64,000 nt of DNA, taken from NCBI GenBank assembly GCA_047967505.1, contig CM106539.1; one strand, given 5' to 3'. Below, in pieces: positions 1-11,600 of the stretch. This DNA is from Dipteris shenzhenensis. Lineage: Eukaryota; Polypodiophyta; Polypodiopsida; Gleicheniales. The number at the start of each line of letters is the position of its first letter. The first letter of the stretch is position 1. Both the position numbers and the translations under genes were made by a program. The notes beneath the pieces were generated by a model. It was given only the letters and a program-made list of their open reading frames with translations. It was not told where the DNA came from and made no database searches.

Positions 1-273
1 CACCCAGTGTTTCATGTTTCGCGCTTAAAGGAATTTTTACATACAGATGACTCACTAATCGAAGGTGTGGTTTTGTTTCAGGAGATAGAGGATAATGCGA
101 GGCGCAAACCAACAAGAATCCTCGACCGAGGAACAATGCAAATACAAAATCGGAAGATACCCACGATGTTGGTTGCATGGCATGGTCAGCCTCTATTCGA
201 AGCTACCTGGGAATCCGTGTACCAGTTGCGGAGAGTGTTCCCAGACTTTATCATCGAGGACGCTGATGTCTGA
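1..273 (+). CDS. Ty3/gypsy chromovirus pol, C-terminal end (integrase tail plus chromodomain), partial
   Basis: The frame is open from base 1 and starts HPVFHVSRLK, the hallmark of the plant gypsy integrase C-terminus. It continues through a chromodomain-like stretch (PTRILDRG, then VAWHG and FEATWE) to a TGA stop at 271-273. In chromoviruses this domain reads histone marks and guides integration. Only the last 90 or so residues lie in the window; protease, RT, RNase H and the integrase core must lie to the left. No frame break is seen in what is present. Confidence 0.85.
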   Translation, partial: HPVFHVSRLKEFLHTDDSLIEGVVLFQEIEDNARRKPTRILDRGTMQIQNRKIPTMLVAWHGQPLFEATWESVYQLRRVFPDFIIEDADV

Positions 274-401
274 AGAGGGAAGGAATGTTATGCTCTAGCC
301 GAGGTAGCATGACCTCGGAAGAATCAGTCGACATTTCCCTTAAAGAATCTATGTTTGTAATTATTTGTTTGCGCTTCATGTAAATGATCGGGAGGGAATT
401 A

Positions 402-768
402 ATGTCAAGGTCCTAGGTGAGGGTTGATAGCACCAGACTAGGTGGATCTAAGGCTAAGGGCCTAATGCAAGGAATGTGCCTAGGGGCAAAGAATATTAAA
501 GCATCCCAAGAGAGGGGTGAAATGTTGCATTAGGAAGGCCCTATGATGATGACATGTGGCATCTAGATCCATCTAGGGAGATGGGGCTTGTTGAAGCTAG
601 AGAGAGAAGAGAATGAAGTGTTCACGTATGTTTTTTCGGATTCGAATTCTCTGTTAGCTCTCCCGTTTTTCAACAAGGTTGGCTGGGTGGAATAACATCG
701 GTGCTTCTCCCGTGATTTGCCAGTAGATAGAGTAAGTTTGTTACATGAGGGATGCAAAAATTAGAACA
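402..768 (+). repeat. probable 3' LTR of the gypsy element
   Basis: A purine run (GGGAGGGAATTAA, 391-403) resembling a polypurine tract lies about 120 bases after the pol stop. It is followed by TGTCAAGG, a typical LTR start, and TTAGAACA at 761-768 would be a matching TG...CA end. The right border is not certain, because the 5' LTR and its flank are outside the window, so no target-site duplication can be tested. TTACA at 741-745 is an alternative end. Confidence 0.4.
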
Positions 769-2871
769 GTAAACCTTGCCCTTGAAGGGGAGAAAGAAAA
801 CTAGTATTCATTGGGAACAACTCACCCAAGGAGAAGACACAAACCTCCAAGCACTCTTAATGGAACATTGAGAGTGCCTAGCATGATCTTACAAGGAAAT
901 GAAATAGTAGTAAACACCATACCTATAAGGGAAGGTGATAACTCTAAAGACCAAAACATAGGAACTCAACTCAAAATGACTTAATCAACCAACAAACGAT
1001 TGCAACCACTGCAACAAACCAAATCCTAGGAAACTAAGAAATCGATGGAGCTTGGTAGAAAGCCCATTGATCCTCGACCACATCTTCTACAACACACAAG
1101 CCATTAAACTCTTCTGTCCATGAAAAAACTCATCAGCTAACACCAGATGTTCAAGTGCCATTCTGTTGCTGCTAAAAAATCATAGTCATTCTGCAAAGTA
1201 GTTACAGGTCTCCTCAACCTGAAAATCCATCTCACACCACCCTTCCTGACTTCAACTGCCACTGTCTCTCCACAACTCGCAGAACTCACGACTTGGAGAA
1301 GCCACTAGGAAGCTCTCAGGAACTTGTCCTCCTCACCTCCTCAGTTGGTCTGCTATATTTGGGATTCATTGTGCATTTGCAGCTCAATTTCTGCATTTTC
1401 AGTTGGAAGCTTTTCATTCTGGCCAGTGTTGGCTTTTCAGTTTGCAGCAATTCACGTGTGTGCATCTATTCTACCTGTGTGTGGAGGGCACAGCAGTCTA
1501 GCAACCCTTCTGTTTCCTACATTTCTTTCAGAAAGAAGTGTGGCTCTAACCTTGCCAAGGAAGCATGCCTTCTAGTCAATCATGTATGATCAAACGCCTT
1601 CATAATGTACTTGGGTCCTTTAAAATGCACCCCAAATAGACATTGATCTGACAATCTCAGTTGGTTCTCCTCCAAGGATAAATGAGTGGTGACGAAGTGC
1701 TCTCGTTGAGATCATGATCTTGGCTTACCAAGATTGTTCTTTATCTCCCGATTATCACATGATGGTCTAGTAGATAACTGTGTCCATGGGGTCCCTTGTT
1801 TTGTGAATCGGAATAATGGCACTGGTGGTCCAAGATACAAGAAGCCTTTACAAGAGATGCATTAACAAGCAAGGATCGAATCAGAGTAAATGTTTCCCAA
1901 TCTTGGCTTAGGAGCTGTACTTAAAGACATTCATGATCTTAGCTTTGACTTTTCCATAACTTTTACTAGTATCTTTTAGCCATACGTAGTGAAGAGAGTG
2001 GAGCTAATGGGGGAGGGGGCATCAATGTAGGCTTTCCAAATGCTAGGGTCATCTTGAAATTCGAAGATCTTTGTTGTGCGTACATCTTCGTGCCATTAAA
2101 TTCATGCAGTAGCAAAACATCACTCGGATAGATTTAACTCAATTATTTTTTACTATGTCATGGGGTTTCTTCATATAGTGCCATGAACAGTATACTCCCT
2201 CCCGTATGGAGGCTCTCACAAAGTTAGAATATAGACATCTATAGTAGGTGGTCTCCCAGGGCATAATCGAAATGCAACGGGCATGCTCATCTCCATTTGT
2301 CACAGTGATATAAAGCTGTATCAAGAATCGACTGCTGTTTTAATCCAGCAGTCAATTAGCTATTGTAACCCAGATGTTACAAATAGCTATAGTAATCCAG
2401 ATGTTGCAATTCTTGCTGTCCATTTGTAATCCAGCAGTCAATTAGCAAGAATTGGATTGTGGCAACCCTCAGCAAGTCTTGCTGTTGCAATCCACCAATG
2501 GGGGCAGAATAGTACTACGGATTGCTACCCCACAAGGAAGAAACAGAGGTTGCCAGCAAGGGGTGCAAAAAGACCTGCATCCTCCACTTACACTCTGCCA
2601 AATATCTTATTCCCATTCTATGCATAGAGTTTAATTAAAAAAAGGAATAGCAACTGCAGCCTCATATAATAGCAGGCCTTAACAATAATACAAGGTTCTA
2701 CACCCTCAACTCCACCATCTTAGCATGACACTCTAAATATCTTGCATAATTGCGAAAATTTTTAAGAAGTCATATTCCTTGCACATCTGCTTTCTTTGTG
2801 GTCTAATGAAATAGGAAGCATTACCAACAGGTTTTTGAAATCAGGATGGAGTATCACTAGCTGAAAATTAC
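769..2871. other. non-coding DNA at the 3' side of the epimerase gene
   Basis: No coding region was recognised on either strand. The open frames at 1293-1589 have no recognisable domain and mixed composition. If the epimerase terminal exon lies left of the window, all of this is intron 9 sequence. It was scanned on the minus strand for the expected last exon (about 20 codons after the VCVENAK motif) without success. A small repeat and hairpin cluster lies at 2341-2454. Confidence 0.5.
2341..2454. repeat. short direct and inverted repeats
   Basis: The 20-mer TAATCCAGCAGTCAATTAGC occurs at 2341-2360 and again at 2427-2446. Between the copies, AGCTATTGTAAC (from 2358) pairs with GTTACAAATAGCT with one bulge. 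CAATTCTTGCT (2407-2417) pairs exactly with AGCAAGAATTG (2444-2454). It may be the footprint of a small hairpin element. Confidence 0.6.
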
Positions 2872-5658
2872 CTTGGCATTCTCAACACACACAAAATCTT
2901 TGTATGCTGCTGGTGCATTCACGTGAGGATTCCATAAAACTGCATCTGGCCAGCTGAAACAGCACAGCAGGATGTTTCATGAGCCCAAAACATGAATAAT
3001 TTTTACAATCCTGTCAAGTAATTGATGTTTTAGGGACTGTTAATACAAAATCACTCTGCTTGGGGAAAAATTCACACACTTCTTGTTGCATATAGATAAC
3101 GTATCTCCTAAACCATTAATGAGACGCAATTCTTGGGGTGCATTAAAATATATGCAATCCACAAATCCTGGAAAATTGACTGCCTCCCTGAAATTCGACA
3201 TGAATACAATGATGAAAAAGTTAGAAACACTATTACCTAGATTGGCCAGACCTATCTTTTTTCAATGTAAGCCTAATCTAAGCAAATTCATGAATTTATT
3301 CAAGAAAATAAAATACCTGACAAAAGTAACTATACTAATCAACAGATATTCTAATCACAATAAAACAGACCAGGATTGCTTCAAAGCAGACTTTCACCTA
3401 TCTTCAATACCACGGATAGGGTTCGTTGGATCTGGATCCTTGTTTAAGGTCACACACCCCTTTAGTCCTGTTACCAAAACCTCAGTTATAGATGCCTGGA
3501 TGAAGAGAAACACAACTTCAGAAATAGATTAGTCCAGTCTTCATGTGCTGAAGCAAAAGAAGGAAATATTTAAAATAGAACAAGAATCTGCAGATTCTAT
3601 TATGATCACATCTCTCTATCATAAGAAGTTCAGCGTGCCCATCAGTGCGTGAGTCAAAGATTCTTATTAGTGCATATGTCAAGGTGCATGGGCATTGATT
3701 ATAAAGAACAGCAACTCTGCATAGACCTACAAAACTATCCGGTGATAACAGTCATATGACTTGTTTCTCTGTGAATCATCAGAAAACCCAACATCAAATG
3801 AACAAGTAAATATTAGAATCTTCCAAGTATCCATCAGATAACCCCCGAGCATTGGCATTAGTAAAAGGGGTTAGTTGGTATTTGTTTTCTGTCTTCAGCT
3901 CAGCATGCCATCTTATGTGAGTTGATATCTCTACTATCGATTCACATGTTGGACACTCCTGTGCCACATCGCACAACCGTACAAATATTGCTGTTTATAA
4001 AGGAAATTCAGACAATGAATCCTTTAACTCCCAACTCTACTTCTAGCACAGATTCTGTTTTAGCTGCACTATATGTAGGCTATATGAATGTACTATTTAC
4101 CCTGAAGTAAGAGTGCAATGCTGTCGTGAAGGAAAAAGCCTTGTCATCTGTGTTTTTCACCGAAAGTTTTGTTGATAATTTGGTTGGCTCAATAGAGACC
4201 TGCAAGACATCAAATGCTATTCTTCATTAGAAATTATGGTGCATATGGTCATTTCAAAGCATCAAATATCTTTTGCAAAACGTAAATTAAAAATGAAGTT
4301 GTAGGGACCTTATAGGTTGCAACAAAACTGTGGTCCCACATCTTTCTGGTGTAATCATTGTCCTTCAGCTCAAAAACCACAGATGTAATCCCAGCAGCAT
4401 TTTCAGAACTATCAATGGACCAGGGTAAGTTACGTGCAAATCCATGCTGCCAACACACAAGAAAAGTTGACATAAGAACAGATAGTTATTTATTTCCCGC
4501 TAAAAATGCTTCCAAGAGTGGAGATGAAGTCGAATTCACTTGAGGACATTCCTTTGGGGGGGATAAAGACACTGAAATCTCAAAAAGATAAGAAAGTAGT
4601 GCACAAGAAGCAAGGATTCATGAAGGTGGGTAAGGATAATTGACATTCGGTGATCAAATAGGAAATCGATCTTAAGAGAGATTCTGTTTGGTGCTTTTTA
4701 TTCGCAGAAACCTTAAACAGACAAGGTGTAAAAGGTGCAAGCCTTAGGAAACACTATTTAGGATTGCAGCCATTTGCTATCTTAACCCTTGTACAACCAA
4801 AGGGTCTGACATTAGGAAGGCCATGTGGATCCTAGGAAGAGCTTAAGGGCCGAAGGATTCACCAGGGAACTGGAATTTTCACTACCAAGGCTACCGTTTG
4901 GTTGTCCATTATATCGCCCAATGGCAAACTTCAAGACCATCAGCTGAATGACTTGCAAGTGCTTAAACAAGAAGGCATAAGGATTTAGGGGATCTGTGGG
5001 ACACGCAGTCCAAAAGCTAGAGAATACCCAGGTCTCATACAGTCCAGGATGAGCATGGACTTCTTAATGTGGCCCTCACATGGGAAATTTAGACAGGCAT
5101 TGTTTTAGAAGTCATTGGTGGTAAGTCACGGTGAACAAATTGGGAAGACACCAATACTCAATAGAAACACTTGAACCAATTGTTGCATCATTAATAAGAG
5201 ACTGCTGGATCCGTCTGAGCACACCATCACAACACTAATTTTTCGTGATCTAAGTTTTTAGATTGATCATCAGCAGATGCTTGGCTCTATAACTACCTTG
5301 CCCCTCAATTATCATGAGCTCCTTCATCCTCCATACAAAAACCTAATATTTGAGTGAGCTTTGTATACTCAAGGACAACATTATTTGGGCCTGTGATAGT
5401 GGTGTTAGCATTTTCATTTATCAAGGACGGTATAACCTAGCTCACACCAGTGTCAAAGAATCAAGTTCTTGATTACCTGTGCAAAACTTCGACCATTGAT
5501 CCAATCACAAAGCCACATAAGAGCCTAAGGTAAGAAAGGAAACCTCTAGAAGTAGTCCTAATTAAACTGATGAATAACCCCCAAAAACAAGACACAAACA
5601 TATTACCTGTTGAATAGGGCCAGGTCCAAACTGAGGAAAGCAATGTGGGAGGCCTCCA
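2872..5658 (-). CDS. epimerase exons 4-9: substrate pocket and catalytic core
   Basis: Six compact exons carry the conserved core. Exon 4 (5658-5607) encodes GGLPHCFPQFGPGPIQQ. Exon 5 (4446-4309) encodes HGFARN to VATYK, exon 6 (4199-4101) VSIEP to ALHSYFR, and exon 7 (3495-3398) ASITEV to GIED. Exon 8 (3187-3080) runs EAVNFPGFVD to SICNK, and exon 9 (2953-2872) WPDAVLWNPH to VCVENAK, ending in phase 0 at a GTAATT donor. Clean splice sites and conserved motifs argue that the gene is still functional despite its invaded introns. Confidence 0.93.
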
Positions 5659-8600
5659 CTGCACATAAAACTATAGGTGATGAACAAAGCAACGAGATCC
5701 AACAACAAGAAATAATGATATAAGACATCAAAACAACTTGGAAAAACTTAAGGTAATAAAAATATTCATGATGTGTTACAATGTGATCTAGTTGGTCTTG
5801 TTGCTAGGTCTCCACTTCAAGAATCAAGCCTTTGACATCTCCCATTCTTGACAAAGAATCTCTTTTCTTATGCCTTGCACTTCTCTAGAGAACAACAAAC
5901 TGAAAGCAATCATGACATAGGTGTATGGAGTCAAGGAATAAAGGACATTGTATTCTGCTCTTCAGGCTCCAGCCCCCACACCCACCACATGCAAGTTGTT
6001 CACTGCACAATGTGTGCAAGCTGCTTTATGCCGACTCCGCAATTGGAGAGCCCAGGATCACAAGGGATTACGCACTGAGCACTTTGCACATGGACAAGAG
6101 GTCCTAGCCCCGATCCTAGCACAGATGTTCAATAATGCTGTGCGCCACGATTTTCCCATTGCTTGGAGTATCATCACTATTGTGCCAAAACACAAGGCAG
6201 AAGACCCCATGGACACTGAAAATTACCTTACCCTCATGATTGGTCATACACTGGCCAAGATATATGGGTCTATACTAGAGAGAGAGATCAGCTCCTACAC
6301 GGAGACACATGGGCAGAGGGCATTGGGACAGGCTAGCTTTCAGAGGCAGCATTCCACCCTTGATCACATCTTCACCTTGCGTGCAGTCATCGAGGAGGTG
6401 AGATCGAGATCCTGGAAGGTCTATGCATGTTTTGTAGACTTTAGGAAGGCTTTTGATATTGTCCCACAATTTTGCATAATTAAATGACCTTAGGAGATGC
6501 ATATCCCAAGAGACATGATATGGGCAGTGATGAGCTTATATGAATCAATCAGAGAGAGAGTACGTGCTCCTAGAGGCCTGTTAGACTGGATTGAGAGCAT
6601 TGTAGGTGTGAAGCAGGGATGCCCTCTCGCAGCAGCATTCTTTGGGATTTACATTGATGAGATCATAACCTTCTTTGACCACCTGCAGGGCAAGAGATCA
6701 TTGTTGGCCGACCTGATGATACAAATATTGCTTTATCAGATGACATAGTCCTCTTGTCTTCCTCAACAATGAGCATACAGTGGCACCTACTCGAGATGTT
6801 TTGTAAAGAGAGAGAGAGATCTGATAGCAACCTTGGGAAGAACAAGGTTATTATTTTCAACACCTCACGTGCAGTTCTTCACCAACACACCTTCACTTAC
6901 CGAGGGGAGCTAGTGGAGATTGTACACTTACTTGTGGACAGTCTTTGCAGGTCTAGTCTTTATGATGACTCACTTAGCTAGGGCACGACTTACATGAGGA
7001 CAGGGGTGTTAGAAAATACCCAACAGAGGGTACACGCAGCGGAAGACTTATAGTAATGCCTAGGAGCTCACACAGTGTGCGGTGTGGGTGTTAAATCACA
7101 GACTTCTTTACTTATGTGCATACAATAGATGTGCAGACTCATCAATAGACAATGAACCAACCAGATAGAGAAACCACCAAAATATATATTTCCGTCCACA
7201 ACTATGGACACAATACAAAAGAGACAGATCCAGAGTCCAACCAATGGTGTGGTCCTCTGATCTTACCACAAAGTCCTTCTCCTATCTGCTAGCTATCTCT
7301 AGACTAGAGTCCGCGTGCTCCACCTCGAGCGTAAGTAAACTTTCCGTCTAGAATGATCCTCTCCACCTTGCTGTCTGGAAACCAGCCTAGGTGGGCAGCC
7401 TCCTGCAAGCTAAGTCTGCAGCACAAGGTACTTCTTTCTCCTCCTGACTGTAGGCCCAAAGGTAGCCCTGCTGCTGCTCCTTCTGCTGGTGGAATTGCTG
7501 CTCCAGATGATGATGAAATGAGGCCTGAATGACCTCTTTATATAGGCCCAAGAGCCTGGCCAGCCAACCGACCCAGCAGCCCTAGAAAGGGCCGACTGCT
7601 GGCCGGTTCAGCCCCTTGCCCCTGGCCGACCAAAACCGACCCCACAGCTCCCCATTTATGGGATTGTGGGCTGCCCTTTTTGGGGCTCTCATTACAAGGG
7701 CCCTTGGCCCACCTTTCAAGGGCAGATGCCCTATAAATACAGGGTCCAGCCCAGCCTCTGCTCCCCCGCCTTGCCACGTGGCCCTGCGCCACAGTTTGCC
7801 TCCATGTGAGGCCTGTTCCAGCCTGCTGTGCTGGCCTGCCAGGTTACTTTCCAGGCCCCAAAGCGATGCTGTTCCTGCTGCTGTCATTGCGCCTTGTCCA
7901 GGGCTTGCTGCAGGTCTGCCTGCAACCCTTGCCATCCGGGTCGCCTATATCGTGACTGCATCCTGCCATGAAGGCGCCTTGAGCTGCTGCCTCTGCCAGG
8001 CCCTTCACTAGCACCTGGGTACGATGCTTTTGTGCTTAGGTTCACCCCCCCCATGCTCTCCTCATATGGGGGCTTACAGATGGGGAGGTGACCTTTCCAA
8101 CACCCCCTCTCACCGACACATCTCAGCCCAATGCCAACACATCGATGAAGATGCTCCAGGAGCTCCCTGGTCGTAGTCCTCTGGAACCTTTTGGTGTCGA
8201 AATCTTTTCCTGGCATTTCATCCAGTGGCTCCTGCTCCACCAGGTCCGGTTCCGCTTCCGCACACCATCCTGGTACACAGGTCCATCTCTGGTAGCACCT
8301 CCTTCAGTCACATTCCCGCCTCTGAACTCGAGCAATCCAGCCGTCACGATCTTCCAGTCGTCCCCCTCATAATGAGTGAACAACCTGGAGTCTTCCAGGC
8401 ACCATGCTCTGAGGGTCTATTTCAACCCGTCCTTCCTTTGGCAAGGTCTGCAACCAATGAATATTTCCAGATAACCTGGACCATGAACTCTCGCTGAGTT
8501 CTCAAGCAGGTACTCTTCTGGCTTCAGTATTCTTTGTCCATCACCTTCTAGCAATCTGCGTCCAAGATTTGAAGAAGCACCAATACTTCCCCTTCTGCCT

Positions 8601-11600
8601 TCGAAGAAGGCCAATTCTTTCCAATCTCTTATCACCAGAGACAAATGAAGAGCAGAATCTCTCCACAGCATGCTATAAAGGCTCAAATGCAGAATATCAA
8701 ATACATACCAGACTGTTGTACTGCCTGAATGTTCGCTCTGAAAGCAAACCCTGTACCTCAATGAGGCACCCGCCAAGATCCTGTGTAATCCTGTACTGTC
8801 CCCTTCTGAAATCTAGCATCCATCTGACCATGAGACCCCAGGGCTTTCCATGGAATCCACCCTCGTGTCAGTGTCAACAGCCACACACCTAGAAGGTACC
8901 AAGCGCTCCATACTGTCCTTCACCTTCACAAAGGTATCTGACTCCTCGTCGACCCAACTCTCTATGACAGACATCCTCACTGTAATTTCTGGATCAACAT
9001 ATCTGACCTCAGTAACACTCGGTGATGTCACCAGGAACAACTCTTCGATTACCACATTTGCTTTGGCCTTGCCCTCTGAATTTGAGTTAGACTCGTTTGT
9101 TTTTCAGATCTGCCTTTTTCTTTCTGCAATCTTTTGCAAAATGTCCTGGCGTATCACAGTAGAAACACTTCTTCTTGTGCTTCCTCTTCGAAGTCCCCTC
9201 ATCGTCTTTATTGGACTTGCCACCATTAGGCTTGCCCTTTCCTTTGCCAGCGGAATCCTTCACCAGCATTGCCTTGTCGTCTTTGTCCTCGTTGTAGAGC
9301 TTCTCCCGAGCTTCCTCCTGTAGCAGTAATGGACACAACTCCTCAAATGTCAGAGGTTTGGTCCTCTGTCCTGCTGTCACAGCCGTAACAAAGCTCTTGA
9401 AACTCCGAGGCAATCTCCTCAGTACCATCAAGGCCAGATGGCATGAGTCTGTCTTCTGACCAATTGCTGCCAGCTGATCCCGCACCACCTTGACCTTCGT
9501 CAAATGGCTATGTACCGTATCGCCTTCTTCCATATCAAGATTGTAGAGTTGATGCTGAAGAAGCACAATCCGGGAGGTATTATTTGTCTCGTACAGATCC
9601 TTCAGGGTGGCCCACGCCTCTACTGACGTCTCGGCCAGCTGGATATGCGGAAGAACGGAGTCCGCCGTAGTCCCTATGATTATTGCCAGGGCATGGGCAT
9701 CTCTTTCTTCCCAAGCTTCAAGCTCCTCTCTGTCTACTGCAATGAGTACCTTCCCTTTACTGTCCACCATGTCCTCCGGCTTCGACTCCTCTCCCGTGGT
9801 GAGCTTCCACAACTTCCGAGCCACTAAATGACTCCAGATCTTCACTTTCCAGATCGGGTAATTAGTCCCGTCCAGGTTCCCAGACTCTCCAAAGTTAGGG
9901 ATAGTGAAAGAGAGAAAACTGGAGGAGGAGGAAGGGAAAGCAGGGGCTGAAGAGGCTGTAGATGTCGACATCTCTACTGTTTATACCACACAGCAAAGTC
10001 AACCGCACTCAAATTCAGTAAACCAGAATTCTGAACGCACCTGACTGAACCTGAGTCACCCTCCTTCTCAAAAAGCACAATCCTCCAGTCGTGGAAGTCG
10101 ATTCCCAAGAGCTTCTGAATCAGGATCGTCCTTCAGCAAGGTCCCTGCCTTCAGGCTCCCACACCTGTGAGCCTCCTACTTGGGCTCTGATACCATATTA
10201 GAAAATACCCAACAGAGGGTACACGCAGCGGAAGACTTATAGTAATGCCCAGGAGCTCACACAGTGTGCGGTGTGGGTGTTAAATCACAGACTTCTTTAC
10301 TTATGTGCATACAATAGGTGTGCAGACTCATCAATAGACAATGAACCAACCAGATAAAGAAACCACCAAAATATATTTTCCGTCCACAACTATGGACACA
10401 ATACAAAAGAGACAGATCCAGAGTCCCACCAATGGTGTGGTCCTCTGATCTTACCACAAATTCCTTCTCCTATCTGCTGGCTATCTCTAGACTAGAGTCC
10501 GCATGCTCCACCTCGAGCGTAAGTAAACTTTCCGTCTAGAATGATCCTCTCCACCTTGCTGTCTGGAAACCAGCCTAGGTGGGCAGCCTCCTGCAAGCTA
10601 AGTCTGCAGCACAAGGTACTTCTTTCTCCTCCTGACTGTAGGCCCAAAGGTAGCCCTGCTGCTGCTCCTTCTGCTGGTGGAATTGCTGCTCCAGATGATG
10701 ATGAAATGAGGCCTGAATGACCTCTTTATATAGGCCCAAGAGCCTGTCCAGCCAACCGACCCAGCAGCCCTAGAAAGGGCCGACTGCTGGCCGGTTCAGC
10801 CCCTTGCCCCTGACCAAAACCGACCCCACAGCTCCCCATTTATGGGACTGTGGGCTGCCCTTTTTGGGGTTCTCATTACAAGGGCCCTTGGCCCACCTTT
10901 CAAGGGCAGATGCCCTATAAATACAGGGTCCAGCCCAGCCTCTGCTCCCCCGCCTTGCCACGTGGCCCTGCGCCACAGTTTGCCTCCATGTGAGGCCTCT
11001 TCTAGCCTGCTGTGCTGGCCTGCCAGGTTACTTTGCAGGCCCCAAAGCGATGCTGTTCCTGCTGCTGTCATTGCGCCTTGTCCAGGGCTTGCTGCAGGTC
11101 GAGATCGTGCCTGCAACCCTTGCCATCCGGGTTGCCTATATCGTGACTGCATCCTGCCATGAAGGCGCCTTGAGCTGCCTCTGCCAGGCCCTTCACTAGC
11201 ACCTGGGTACGATGCTTTTGTGCTTAGGTTCACCCCCCCCATGCTCTCCTCATATGGGGGCTTACAGATGGGGAGGTGACCTTTCCAACACCCCCTCTCA
11301 CCGACACATCTCAGCCCAATGCCAACACATCGATGAAGATGCTCCAGTAGCTCCCTGGTCGTAGTCCTCTGGAACCTTTTGGTGTCGAAATCTTTTCCTG
11401 GCATTTCATCCAGTGGCTCCTGCTCCACCAGGTCCGCGGTTCCGCTTCCGCACACCATCCTGGTACACAGGTCCATCTCTGGTAGCACCTCCTGGTACCA
11501 CCTCCTTCAGTCACATTCCCGCCTCTGAACTCGAGCAATCCAGCCGTCACGATCTTCCAGTCATCCCCCTCATAATGAGTGAACAACCTGGAGTCTTCCA

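Noticed and set aside
1293-1589. 98-codon plus-strand frame with hydrophobic stretch
   Set aside because: No start context, no homologous motif, surrounded by non-coding DNA; chance frame is likelier.
3083-3532. 149-codon plus-strand frame
   Set aside because: Antisense shadow of epimerase exons 7 and 8 plus their intron.
3794-3976. Minus-strand frame with AELKTENKYQLTPF in the epimerase gene
   Set aside because: It lies in the 605-bp intron 6; exons 6 and 7 join in phase without it and the family has no matching segment.
7616-8011. Plus-strand Pro-rich frames repeated in each array LTR (also 10842, 14056, 17224)
   Set aside because: Antisense to the LTR, recurring only because the LTR is repeated; no domain.
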